From assembly GCA_030247855.1 (NCBI GenBank), contig JAPDRN010000011.1:186001-250000 (forward strand): a DNA stretch of 64,000 bases. Reading direction: 5' to 3'. Under the pieces are notes generated by a model, which was not told where the DNA came from, ran no database searches, and saw only the letters and a program-made list of their open reading frames with translations. This stretch comes from Knufia peltigerae. Taxonomy: Eukaryota; Ascomycota; Eurotiomycetes; Chaetothyriales; Trichomeriaceae. The position numbers and the translations under genes were made by a program. Each line of letters starts with the position of its first letter. The stretch's first letter is position 1. Shown piece after piece: positions 54,177-64,000 of the stretch.

Positions 54177-56016
54177 TCACACCTTCATACCCTTCTCACT
54201 AATCTCAGTAGGTTCTTGTCTTTGTCCATCATTCACCCCCGAAACATCCGAATGGACAATGTCTTTACTCTTGAGAAACTCGTCCAGTTCTCGTCTCTGT
54301 TCCTCGCTCACGTCATTGACATGAACAGCCACATCGTCTCCAAACTTGGCCGAAATCTCCTCGAGACTCAATCGTGCTGTCTCGGGCCAGAAGAAATAAA
54401 TCATCGGCAGATAGACGATACACCAACAGACAATGACAAGGTAATACTTCCAACCGACATTGTTGATCCCGATCGGGGCGGTCTGTAGCAAAATGATGGT
54501 CGCGGCGAATTGGCCAAACAAACTGAATCCCATACCGATCGGACGAATCTCGGTCGGGAAGATCTCGCTGACATACAAGTACATGGTTGTATCGCAAAAG
54601 GTGCCCTGGAAGGTGAGGTAGAAGAAGACGAAAAAGACACCAGCAGCGTTACCGGCTTGGTTTGTCGTTCCGGCATAGGTTGCGATCATGGCGCAGAGGC
54701 ATGATGTTGTGACGAGACAACCTGCGGTGCCAATCATGTACATCCATCGGCGGGAGTTGACTTTGTCATGCAACCACGCCCCACCGGGATTGTAGATGAC
54801 GCCAGCAGTCGTAAGCCAGAGAGCAGACAGAAGCAAAGGCATCGAGCCTTTTTGACCCAGATTCGTGTACAAAATGACGGAATAGTTGTTCTGTGGAGGC
54901 AATCATGGTTAATTTTGCTCGTGTAGAAAAAAAAACCGGCAGCAGAAAACATACAATCACTAAAGGTCCAGCGAACTCGGCACCCCATTGAGTCAGAAAT
55001 CCAATAATCATCCTTTTGCGATAGCTCTTCTTCTTGATGCATGCCATCCAGGGACCGTAACCGATAGCTTTGAGCTTCGCTGAGTCAAGTGCGATTTGCT
55101 CTTTGGTTTGGTAGAGTTCTTCCTTTGCAACGAGATCGTCTGGGTCGTCGGGAGATTTTCGGAGGGCTTGGATGACTTTCCACGCTTCTTCGATTTTACC
55201 TTGCTGCAACAACCATCGAGGTGATCGTGGGATCCAGATCGATGTGATTATCAGCACTAGCGGTGGCAGTGTCTGGATGCAAAGAGGAAATCGCCATGCG
55301 AAAGACGCGTTCTTGTCTGTTGCGAAATAGCAGGCATAGCCTAACCACCCTGAGAGCATGTAGCCAAAAACGAGGAAGATGGCGTGGTGACCCACTAGCC
55401 ATCCTCGGTTCTCGGGTGGTGCCAATTCAGAAAGATACATCGGACAAGCCGTCACCAGTATACCAATCCCTAAACCTGAAATAACTCGACCGACATGGAA
55501 CATACTGGAGTGGAGGAGTTAGTGTGTTGAGAGTTGTAGATGGAGAGTGTATACTTGCGCTAAGGCTGCAGCACCACCCCTTGAGTCTGTTAGCAATGCA
55601 TAGTTTCAACAAGGACATTAATACTTACTGGAAGGCACCGCCGATGATGGCTAGGATAGCACCAAGTTGGATGCTTCTCTTGCGACCAAGAGTAGTGGCT
55701 GACCACATGATGAAGAGAGACCCGACTGCTCCACCAGCACTGTAGAGGCCATTGGCAGTCGCAATGGCATTTGTGGTTTTGCCGCCGTAACCTGGTTCTC
55801 CTTGCATGGGGAGGTCAAAGAATTCATACCACCCGGGTTGGCCAATGGTACTTCCAATAATGGCTGAGCAATACCCATAGGTCTACCGCGAAGGTCAGTC
55901 GTTGTGTTGTCAGCGAGGAATAATGTATCACGTACCATAGACCCAAAAGCAACAGCCACAGTTACGAGCCTATTGTAAATGCTCGAATGAGCAGACCTGC
56001 GTTTTCCTACGCCCAT
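54177..56016 (-). CDS. MFS sugar transporter (hexose/lactose-permease-like)
   Basis: Predicted sugar porter of 539 residues with 12 helices. The five exons are 56016-55936, 55882-55629, 55579-55559, 55504-54955 and 54890-54177. Exon 3 is only 21 bases and supplies the end of helix 3 (GGAAALA). The intron after it (55505-55558) starts GCAAGT, and the one before it (55580-55628) starts GTAAGT and ends AAG. This is the only combination I found that joins AIIGGAFQ to AMFHVGRVISGLGIG in frame. Other porter signatures are GRKRSIQ, IPRSPRWLL (PESPR variant) and PETARLSLEEI. The membrane core looks complete. It is convergent with the cyclase gene. Confidence 0.88.
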
Positions 56017-58030
56017 CTCTGCAGAATTGGTTCACAGATGATGGACTGCGTTCGTTTGATGAGAAATGAAAGTCAAAATTCCTAGAGAGCGATGAAAAAA
56101 GCGAGGGTATAAGAATTTGAACAAGGTCTCATGCGGCTACCCCAATGCATGCCAAACCCGAGGCTGTAGCGTAGTTTTAAAGCCAAGTTGGCTCTCCAGC
56201 AAACCGGTAGAGCATTTCATTAGCCCTTTGTCCTGCGGGGGCAGTCTGGGGATTGAGTTTTAGGGACACTGAAAGGTCGTGTTGTTGTGGCGGTCTCATT
56301 CGTGATAGTGAAGAAACGCTTCACTCGCGAGGAAGTTGGCTTCTTGTTTCCGCGATCCACTATCAAGTCTAGGTGAGTTAGGGCCCCTATGATTCAAGGT
56401 GAATTGCTCCAAAGGATTGCCTATTCAATTGTCAAAAGGCTGGCCGGGGTGTACCGCAACAATTTCCGGGGCTCTCCCCGACTCGACTGGCGTATTCAGG
56501 GAAGAAGGGCTCGGCGCCGCCATTTGCCTTGGAAAAGCCCCAGCCGGCATGATGGGAAGTTTTACGGCGGCCAAGGACGGTGATCTTGTAGATAAGGCGG
56601 CCTGATCGTCCTTCCTCGACCATGTAGACCTTCATGCAACAAACACTCCATACACCGACAATGACCTGCCGTAACTCCGAATATATGCACGCCGTACACT
56701 GGCACCTTGCTGATCCTCACATCTGTTGGCAATGAAACCCAGACTCGCACAGCCATGCACGCTATCCTAGGTCTGGGAATGGTGGCTTCGAGCGTGAGTG
56801 GTTTTGCTCAGTATCCTCTTGGAAATATTATCGAATGGGACCCTTGCTGGCTCATCTTACCATTTGAAAGAATTGAACAGAGGACAGTCATGGGAATTCC
56901 AGCATCAGTATTGTTCGACACCGAGGCGCTATGGTTGATCAGACATGCAGGTATGGATGTCGCGCCAACACATCAAGCATGCTGCTGTTACCTTGGCCTT
57001 GTCTTCTAGCCTCGTAGGTGGGATTACGGAGAGCTCAAAGACCGGGCCGAGGCGAGAAGATCACCTGGATAATGGTCAGTGACCTGATCAGTGGACAAAC
57101 TTGAAAAGGCTTGTGCAACGTTCAAGGTGGTTGGAAGTTCCACACATATAGATTTAGCGAGGGATAGGCACGGCGCCAATATGCATCCCTCTCTATCTGG
57201 GCGCAACTGTGGGCCAGCGAGATTGTTCAGAGGCGCAGTACTGGGGAGTATCAGAGCCAGGCTGACCTTTGTTTGCTGATTTTTTTTCGACACACACACT
57301 CTGTATCTCCTCAAGACCTGTCATGGGTGCTTGTGCCACCTGATTTTGGGATAATGAGCAGAGTGTTTCTGCGTTGTCGTATTGCCGGAATGCTCGCGTC
57401 ATGAACAACTCTTCATGCATGGTGTGCTTTCTGCCAGGGCAAAGAGTTATATGAATCTGTGAGTCTGGAATGTGAGTGAAATGGAGATGAAGCCGGACAG
57501 AAATGCAACACGTGCAACACGTGACTAACACCTGAATTGCTGTGCATCCACTGAATCTATTCACATTCACAGTCGATGAACTTGACAAGTTTCTCAATCC
57601 ACCAAGTCGCTGAGTGTTCATTGAAGTTCGAGAAAAGAAATGACACTGATGACGGCCGTGAATGCGGTTTCCTCGTCCTGCGCCTTTCCCTATCCTTCTT
57701 TCCTCGAATATAACACGATCAATCCTTCACTCTTCGCCCTTACTATTCAAAGTCCTTCAATCACTGTCCATCAGTTCTTAATCGTCCACAATTCTTTCTT
57801 CCAGTTGATATGATCCACAGAACCTCTTTTCATAAATCTGATACGTCTCTGTGTAATGGTGACACAACCTTGTGACTCCCAATCTGACGTTGTCTGTCCT
57901 CCATCAACCGGATCCCGGATACTTGATCGCCAATCTCCTGGTCATATCTCGTTCCTCGACAAGCATCCCTTCCAGTCTCCAGACATCGACCCAGCACCAC
58001 GGCTCTCGATGGGCAACCACGTTCCCAAAG
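56017..58030. other. Intergenic region, possible coding relic inside
   Basis: 2.0 kb between divergent genes. The stretch 56,683-57,009 stays open on the plus strand for about 109 codons with hydrophobic, protein-like composition (TLLILTSVGNETQTRTAMHA), but it lacks a start and any family I can name. It could be a gene remnant. The part at 57.6-58.0 kb is the pyrimidine-rich promoter/5' leader of the next gene. Confidence 0.4.
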
Positions 58031-58861
58031 ATGGAGTTTGAAGAAATCCACGATATATCCTATGTCTCGAATGGTCATCGCCGACAAAAACTCGATCTCT
58101 ACCTTCCTGCCAAAGGGCCCGTCTTGCGACCTGTTATTGTCTACATCCATGGCGGGGAATGGCGCTATGGTAGCAAGGAGTCTGAATTGATGCCCAAACA
58201 TTTCAGAGGAATCAAATACGCTGTGGCTTCTCTTGACTATCGGCTGAGCACGGATGCATCTTTCCCTGCTGCTCTCGAAGACTGCAAAGCTGCCGTCCGC
58301 TGGTTAAGATCCCACGACGAAACCTACCGCCTCGATTCTGATTGCTTCGTAGCTTGGGGAGAAGGTGCAGGAGGCCACCTTGCTGCGCTTTTGGGAGCAA
58401 CGGGTGGCACCAAGGAGTTTGACGTTGGTGACCATCTGGATACCTCAAGCGCTGTCCAAGGCGTAGTGGCATACTACGCACCGATTGATTTCCTTCTGAT
58501 GGACAACCAGGCCTTGCCTGGTAGTCAGCAACACAATCATCCCAACTCATCTGAGTCGAAGTTTATCGGAGGGCCAATCGAAGAGAACGAGGACAAAGTT
58601 AAGCGAGCGAACCCAACAACATATATCACGTCATCCACCTGTCCATTCTTTGTCGCCCATGGCACTGAGGATCGACTTGTTCCATTTCCCCAGAGTGAGC
58701 TCCTTGTGTCGGCATTGGAGGAAGCGGGCGTCAATGTCGTCTACTATCCGGTTGATGGAGCAGATCATTTTTTCCTGTGCGCCAGCCCAACAAGGCGTTT
58801 GGATATCCAGGTTGAAACAGACAGGTTCCTCGATGATGTATACACTGGCGCCGAGTTTTAG
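58031..58861 (+). CDS. Alpha/beta-hydrolase fold protein lacking the nucleophilic serine
   Basis: About 276 residues with the alpha/beta-hydrolase-3 / BD-FAE-like layout. The oxyanion motif is YIHGGEW. The nucleophile elbow, normally GxSxG, reads WGEGAGGHLAALLGATGG, with Gly (codon GGT) where Ser is expected. The later acid HGTEDRLVP and the histidine DGADHFFL are present. If the reading is right, the protein cannot use the standard Ser-Asp-His mechanism and may be a binding or regulatory pseudoenzyme. The frame is open upstream to 57872 without an ATG; 58031 gives the normal family start MEFEEIHDISYV. No intron is visible. Confidence 0.85.
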   Translation: MEFEEIHDISYVSNGHRRQKLDLYLPAKGPVLRPVIVYIHGGEWRYGSKESELMPKHFRGIKYAVASLDYRLSTDASFPAALEDCKAAVRWLRSHDETYRLDSDCFVAWGEGAGGHLAALLGATGGTKEFDVGDHLDTSSAVQGVVAYYAPIDFLLMDNQALPGSQQHNHPNSSESKFIGGPIEENEDKVKRANPTTYITSSTCPFFVAHGTEDRLVPFPQSELLVSALEEAGVNVVYYPVDGADHFFLCASPTRRLDIQVETDRFLDDVYTGAEF

Positions 58862-59170
58862 TAGATGTGATGGTCAGCAAATGTTAAAAGGCTTCCAACA
58901 TATTCAGGGCGATGCTTGATTGCATTATTAGCAATGGTATTGTGTTGAAGGTCGCAATGATATGATACGGGACATTGGTTTTCAAGGAGGGTCCGTCTTA
59001 TTATGACTGAGTATGCTTCACACTACCCCTTCTGCTTTCCGTGGGTCATTGGTGGTCTTTGAACGTATCCAATAGCATTGCAGTCTACCCTTACAGAGTA
59101 GTAACACATGCTGAGTGAGTGATTTACTGATCTTTGGTGTGGTGTTTTGTGGTACAGTGTTCTCACCGTC
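58862..59170. other. Intergenic region, tail-to-tail
   Basis: 309 bp between convergent stop codons; nothing seen beyond 3' UTR-like sequence. Confidence 0.5.
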
Positions 59171-60600
59171 TTATTTCTTGATCGACTTCTTGGAGAACCT
59201 GAATCAATCTATAAATTAGGGCGTATATGGTGAGTGTCTCTTCATATCTCGTTGGGTATTCACATACCTCTCTAAACCCATCGTCAATTCTTCCCTCGGG
59301 GACGCAAATGTTAATCTGAAATTGCCATTCTTCTCACTGGCGAAGCTAGCACCCATGGCCAACCAGACTCCTCCTTTGGCCATGCGCCAATTCAATTCCA
59401 GTTCGGCATCTTGACTATCTTCCTTCAACCACCGTGACAAGTCCAACCAAATGAAACTGGTCACACTAGCGGGGTTGTACGGGATGCCATTCGCCTTTAG
59501 GTAGGACGTCGTGTATGCATAAGCGTCGGTCATTCGGGACTGGAACAGCGGAAAGTACCATTCCTGCCACATCTTGTCGCTGAGCATATTGAGCCAGGCG
59601 TGCTCCGCGAGTTGAGACGCTCTGGTGAAGCTCGCCACAGACCGAAACGAACGCATGAGCTGCGTGTTGAACGGCGAGATCAGCGCGCCTATACGAGTTC
59701 CGTTGGCGCAAAAGTCCTTGCTCATGGCGTATATGACATGCACGAGAGACGGGTCGATGTACCGTTCGAGCGGGAAGGAGAGCACCGACACGAATGGTGG
59801 TGGGTCGGGAATGTCTTTGCTCGGAAAGTGCGATTTGGCGTAGACCTCGTCGGATATTAGGTGGATATCGTACTTGGAACAGAGCTTCAGGATGCCTGTG
59901 AGGAAGTCAGGGTCGTAAGGGCGGCCGAGAGGGTTGTGCGGGCTGGAGATCAGGATCGCCCGGATTGTTGTGCCTGAAGCGTTGGACCGATGGAGGGCGT
60001 CTTCGTACGCCGAGACTGCGGCGGCCGATGTTGGGTTCACATCTGCCCCGAACGAAACGAGAACAGGTTTGATCCTGGAGAGATTGGGTTCGGATATCAG
60101 ACTGGATCAAAGGCACGGGATGGTACGTGTCTGGAAAAAAGGGGGATAGAACCACGCACTCACTTTGCTCGAGCTTCGATGTCGGGAAAGAAACCCACGT
60201 ACAATGGTCGACCGACAAGGATGCCGTCCGCTGGCTCTCCTAGACAAAAGGAGAGGTTGTCGACGGCACTACCAGCACCGTTGCACATACAGATATGGTT
60301 GTCTTTGATTGGTGTCGACGGGTTGAAGACTTGGTTGACATATTCTGCCAGCGTGCGACGGAGGGCAGGATCTCCATTCGGACCTTGCCCATACGTCAGA
60401 TGCCACGGGTTGATGTTCATGCTCTTGTTGATGTGCTCGCAGATCTCATTTCGCATGAGCTTGTTCTCTGCGATAGCAAGGGCGACAATGCCGTCCGGGT
60501 TGGTGGCTTGATCATATTGGTTGTGGAAGCAGTAAGATCGGATCTCTTGGAGCTTATTCGGTACGAGGTTGTCAAGTGCTCGTTTAGAAATGTATCCCAT
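59171..60600 (-). CDS. PLP aminotransferase, ACC-synthase-like
   Basis: Class I/II PLP enzyme resembling 1-aminocyclopropane-1-carboxylate synthases; fungal relatives include secondary-metabolite enzymes such as GliI-type lyases. Exon 1 is 60600-60164, exon 2 is 60074-59268 and a probable exon 3 is 59198-59171. Intron 1 (89 bp) starts GTGAGT. Visible features are the start block NPDGIVALAIAENKLM, YGQGPNGDPALRR, SPHNPLGR at about 190-196, SDEVYAKS at about 219-226 and the PLP lysine in AMSKDF at about 265. A typical 69-bp intron near the end (GTATGT to CAG) would give the tail LERFSKKSIKK; if it is retained, the protein ends at 59216 instead. Total about 424 residues. Confidence 0.88.
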
Positions 60601-61260
60601 CTTTCTTGTATATTGTCGTTGGAATCGGAAGATATGGTGCATTTGCATTCCTTGGTATGAACTGAGGAAGCAAACGATAACCTCATACACTTTTCATCGT
60701 TGATGAGGGATCGTTATCGCTGACTTCTGAGGTAGTGTTGATACTAGTACGGCGAAGTGTTGTTGCGATATCGGCACTGCACTCGGAATGCTTGGATACT
60801 CTCTACGGGGGAGTATCACGGTACTTTATGTATGGCAGATTCTGAGCGACGCAACTTGTATCCATCATTGACGTCGAATATATTAACAATCATCCACCTC
60901 CATATCCATACACAACAAGAACTCCGCATTAGACTCTCCACATCGAGACGACATAGCTTTGTTTTCTCTGCGGAGTCACACGGCTCAATCGGCAATGGTA
61001 GCGGTGTTAAGCTCATTGATCTACACGGCTCGAGGTCTTTGATCAGAAGAAGTCTTGCTACAATCAATGAAAAGAACCGATGGAGCTGTCGGCACAATGC
61101 CCGACACAACCCATTTATGCTAAACGTCATGGCGGTGGGCATGGTATATATCCATGACATGGAACCCCCATGGGCGTGACGATGTAACGGTTGCTAGATT
61201 CCTTCTTCGAGGTGAGTGCGAAATTGCCATGAATTAGGAATCTCGAAACAGTCTTCCAGA
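60601..61260. other. Intergenic region between divergent genes
   Basis: 0.66 kb holding promoters of the aminotransferase and the lipase; the lipase TATA-like box is at 61145-61151. Confidence 0.5.
61145..61151 (+). promoter_or_regulatory. TATA box of the secretory lipase gene
   Basis: TATATAT lies 110-116 bp upstream of the ATG at 61261. Confidence 0.45.
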
Positions 61261-62724
61261 ATGATGCCCAATATGCTCGTTATAGCTTGGGCTTTGTTCC
61301 TCATCTCGCTCTGCTGTGCTCAGTCGCAGATACAGAACCCAGCTGAAGCTCAAAACACCACGTTCAATGCGACGTACGGCAAACTCAACCCTTCACAGGC
61401 CGAGTCTCTGATTGCCAAAGCGAACCTCTCCGATGAATTATCCGATGCCATCCTGGTAGCTGTCAATTTTGAAAGATCCAATTGGGCTGCATCTTCAGCC
61501 CAGCTCGACCCTTTCTACACGGACATCCCGTCCAATTCTTCACACGCTCCAGCTGGTTCCGTGATCAAAGTCGAGCAGTTCACAAACACGTCACTCTACA
61601 CCGTGCCTCCAGATGTCGCACTGTCCCGGATGCTTTTCATGACCAAGAACCTCAACGGCACGAACATCCCGGCATCGGCATATGTGCTCTGGCCGTGGTT
61701 CCCTCGCCGCTTCGACAACATCACCGGTCTGCCCGTGGTCGTCTGGGGCCACGGGACAAGCGGCTGGAGCGCCGAATGCGGACCCTCTCACATCCGCAAC
61801 TTATGGTATCAATACAGTGCCCCGTTCGTCCTAGCACTACAAGGCTACGTGGTCGTCGCGCCCGACTATGCCGGACTCGGTGTCGATCATGATGCCCAGG
61901 GCAACTTCATAGAGCACCAATACCTCTCCAGCCCCGCGCACGGCAACGACCTGATCTACTCGGTGCAAGCGGCGCAAAAGACATGGCCCAGCTTGAGCAA
62001 GGAGTTCGTCGTCATGGGCCACAGTCAAGGTGGCGGCGCGGCGTGGGGAGCGGCGCAGAATCTGGCGAAAAACCCCGTCCAAGGCTACCTGGGCACGATC
62101 GCGGGGTCGCCAACCACGACCATCAGTCCAGCATCGAACAGCAACATGAGCAGTTCGGGACCTCTGAACTCGATGCTCGTCCGCGTCGGCACGGGCGTCA
62201 AGTCCGTGTTTGAAAGTTTCCAGCCCTCGACGTGGTTGACGGAAAAGGGCGTGCAGACGCAACAACTCCTCCAGGGTCTCCAGGGCTGTCAGTCCGTCGC
62301 CCTCGAGCTGCTCAGCCAGCCGAACCTGTTCAAGGATGACTGGAACCAGACGTGGTATTTCAACGCCCTGGACAATCTGACGCGCAACGGCGGCAAACCG
62401 TTCGCCGGACCCATGTTGGTCCTCCAGGGCACGGCGGACCCGTCTGTGAATCCCAACGGGACAACGGCGGCCGTCAACGAGACGTGTTCCAAGTACGCGG
62501 ATGGTGCGTTGGAGTACGCCACGTTCGAGGGCGTCACGCATGTGCCTGTGCTGTATGCCGGACAACAGGTCTGGTTGGATTGGATTGCCGATCGGTTCAA
62601 GGGTGTGCAAGTCCCCAAGGGGTGTAAGCGGACCCATTACACTCCCGAGTTGAGTGTGGGTTCGTACCAGAAGGAGGTGGCTTTGTTCTTGGAGTATCCC
62701 ATGTACGGGTATGAGACTGCATGA
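61261..62724 (+). CDS. Secretory lipase (LIP family, alpha/beta hydrolase)
   Basis: Predicted secreted triacylglycerol lipase of 487 residues, intronless. A signal peptide (MMPNMLVIAWALFLISLCCA) is followed by a mature enzyme with many NxS/T glycosylation sites. Family features in order are VVVWGHGTSG (oxyanion region), YVVVAPDYAGLG, the nucleophile elbow GHSQGG (Ser at about 255), VLQGTADPSVNP (acid) and GVTHVPVL (histidine). All triad regions are intact. The start at 61261 is the first ATG of the frame and begins the signal peptide; a second ATG follows at once. Together with the phospholipase B it gives the fungus two secreted lipid-degrading enzymes in this window. Confidence 0.93.
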   Translation: MMPNMLVIAWALFLISLCCAQSQIQNPAEAQNTTFNATYGKLNPSQAESLIAKANLSDELSDAILVAVNFERSNWAASSAQLDPFYTDIPSNSSHAPAGSVIKVEQFTNTSLYTVPPDVALSRMLFMTKNLNGTNIPASAYVLWPWFPRRFDNITGLPVVVWGHGTSGWSAECGPSHIRNLWYQYSAPFVLALQGYVVVAPDYAGLGVDHDAQGNFIEHQYLSSPAHGNDLIYSVQAAQKTWPSLSKEFVVMGHSQGGGAAWGAAQNLAKNPVQGYLGTIAGSPTTTISPASNSNMSSSGPLNSMLVRVGTGVKSVFESFQPSTWLTEKGVQTQQLLQGLQGCQSVALELLSQPNLFKDDWNQTWYFNALDNLTRNGGKPFAGPMLVLQGTADPSVNPNGTTAAVNETCSKYADGALEYATFEGVTHVPVLYAGQQVWLDWIADRFKGVQVPKGCKRTHYTPELSVGSYQKEVALFLEYPMYGYETA

Positions 62725-62967
62725 AGGAGAGTTCCCCATTCTTCAAATTTGAGGTCGTGCAGGATGTTCGAAGTCGACAAGTAATGTGGATTCGGCATAA
62801 AGTGGATTGCTGTACGAAAGTCTTGGTAGGCTAGAGATCTGATGAATACAATGGATGCCATATATGTCATTGATGTCCTGAATCATACATTGAGTGCCAA
62901 AAAGATGCTTGCTGCTATTCTATGCATCCATTCGTCCCTTCCAATACTCATCTCCAGAACAGTAAGC

Positions 62968-63960
62968 TCACAGAAACATGCCTCCAGTCGCCTCGATCGT
63001 CTGGCCGTTGACGTAGGAGAAGTACGGACTTGCGACTGCTAGAATAACCCCTGCAGCCTCTGCGACGGTCCCAGCACGCTCAAGAGTGTTATGCACGTAC
63101 GAGCTTTTGGCGGAGCTGCTTGCTTTGGCAAGCTGTGCACCTGGAATTCCAAGGGCGACACGCTGTCCGTCGGGTGTGACCATAAAGGCCCCCTCCTCCC
63201 TAGCACGGGTTAAGCGCGTTTCTATGCGTCCATAGGCAACTGTGCAAGCGCGAACGCCGAACTGTTGAAGTCAGGTAAGCAAGGACTTGAGTTTCTCTCG
63301 TTAGACAAGAGGCGCATACCTGGCTCCATTCCTTCGCAATTGTCTTGGTCAACCCAATCATCCCAGCTTTCGCCAAAGAGTAATTAGCCTGACCAGCGTT
63401 TCCATGGGTGCCGGCCACACTCGAGATGTTGATGATGACTCGGACATCGTTGTCTTTGACCCGGAAATAGGGCGATGCTGCTCGAATCAGCCTGAAGGGG
63501 GCAGTGTTGTGAACGGCAATTATCGTCTCCCATTGCTTGTCGGTCAGCTTATGAATAACACCATCCCAGGTAAACCCTGCGTTGTTTACAATGATATGAA
63601 TTTTGCCCTGACCAAATTCTCCGGCTTTCGTGACGAGATTTTGAAGATAAACTGGATCCGTTACATCGCCTGGGACGAAGATGGCGCGACCAGGGAACGA
63701 AGCGCAGATTTCATCGGCAACAGCGCTGCTCTTTTTGCTGTCGATATCGCATATCACAACTTTGGCGCCTTCATTAGCAAAGAGCCTCGCAGCTTCAGCA
63801 CCGATTCCTTGACCTGATCCGGTGATCTAAACGGCCAAGTTAGATTAGCCTTCTTTGAGAGTGTTTACGAAAATTCGCGCACAATGGCAGTCTTTCCTTC
63901 CAACAGACCTCGAGGAAAATTTCCATGTCCAGCAATTTGCTGAAGTCGTTGTTGTGCCAT
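62968..63960 (-). CDS. Short-chain dehydrogenase, 3-oxoacyl-ACP-reductase-like (FabG-like)
   Basis: NAD(P)-dependent reductase of about 292 residues. Exons are 63960-63883, 63826-63320 and 63261-62968; introns of 56 and 58 bp start GTGCGC and GTATGC. A short N-terminal extension (about 20 residues, MAQQRLQQIAGHG) precedes LLEGKTAIITGSGQGIG, which is completed across intron 1. NNAG, INISSVAGTHG and NYSLAKAG (YxxxK) follow. The C-terminus has the FabG-like end YFSYVNGQTIEATGGMFL. The middle of exon 3 (VTPDGQRVALGIPGAQ) is longer than in bacterial FabG. No targeting signal is certain. It is convergent with the lipase gene across 243 bp. Confidence 0.92.
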
Positions 63961-64000
63961 GTTCAATTGAACAATATTGGAGCGAGTCAGTCCTAGACAA

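Noticed and set aside
57872..58030. N-terminal extension of the alpha/beta-hydrolase frame
   Set aside because: Starts at a GTG, has leader-like composition and precedes the normal family start at 58031.

Overview
The window looks like nuclear DNA from a filamentous ascomycete (Pezizomycotina). I read 26 protein genes and about 34 short spliceosomal introns (48 to 134 bp) with fungal-type splice sites. The gene content is rich in MFS transporters, short-chain dehydrogenases, a P450 and a fungal C2H2/Zn2Cys6 regulator. The order cannot be fixed from sequence reading alone; Eurotiomycetes (for example Chaetothyriales) is a guess. I saw no rRNA, convincing tRNA, intact transposon or CRISPR array.

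Layout. 1-2.9 kb: 5' part of a cytochrome P450 cut by the left edge, and a short-chain dehydrogenase (SDR). 4.1-13.7 kb: a conserved core block with a Whi5/Nrm1-type G1/S repressor, the ribosome-biogenesis GTPase BMS1, a divergent SET-MYND protein and an AAA ATPase. 14.6-28.8 kb: an accessory transport and metabolism stretch with a DUF1275 membrane protein, a DHA1 drug-efflux-type MFS, a PLP aminotransferase, a sugar/polyol transporter, an FAD aromatic hydroxylase and an NmrA-type oxidoreductase. 30.2-32.3 kb: a secreted phospholipase B. 33.9-44.0 kb: three Golgi-type glycosyltransferases (beta-mannosyltransferase GT91-like, GMA12/MNN10 GT34-like, OCH1-like GT32) with one acyltransferase-3 membrane protein, which I propose as a candidate glycan-assembly cluster. 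44.3-56.0 kb: a flavocytochrome b2-like dehydrogenase, an SDR, a C2H2+Zn2Cys6 regulator, a cyclase-family protein and a second sugar transporter. 58.0-64.0 kb: an alpha/beta-hydrolase that lacks its nucleophilic serine, an ACC-synthase-like aminotransferase, a secretory lipase and a FabG-like SDR.

How the genes may work together (inference). The four glycan genes could build and acylate a mannan or capsule-like polymer: GT32 and GT34 would extend alpha-linked chains, GT91 would cap with beta-1,2-mannose and the acyltransferase would decorate. The 44-56 kb set resembles a small uptake-and-oxidation unit with its own regulator. The 16.5-28.8 kb set resembles aromatic catabolism or secondary-metabolite tailoring with transport. 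Several accessory genes carry a TATA-like box 60-120 bp upstream of the start codon; I found none before BMS1, SET-MYND or the AAA ATPase.

The most unusual feature of the gene models is splicing. Four introns in four unrelated genes are read only if they start with GC instead of GT, all with the donor GCAAGT, and one of them borders a 21-base microexon. All exon borders were derived by hand from reading frame and splice consensus and have not been checked against transcripts.
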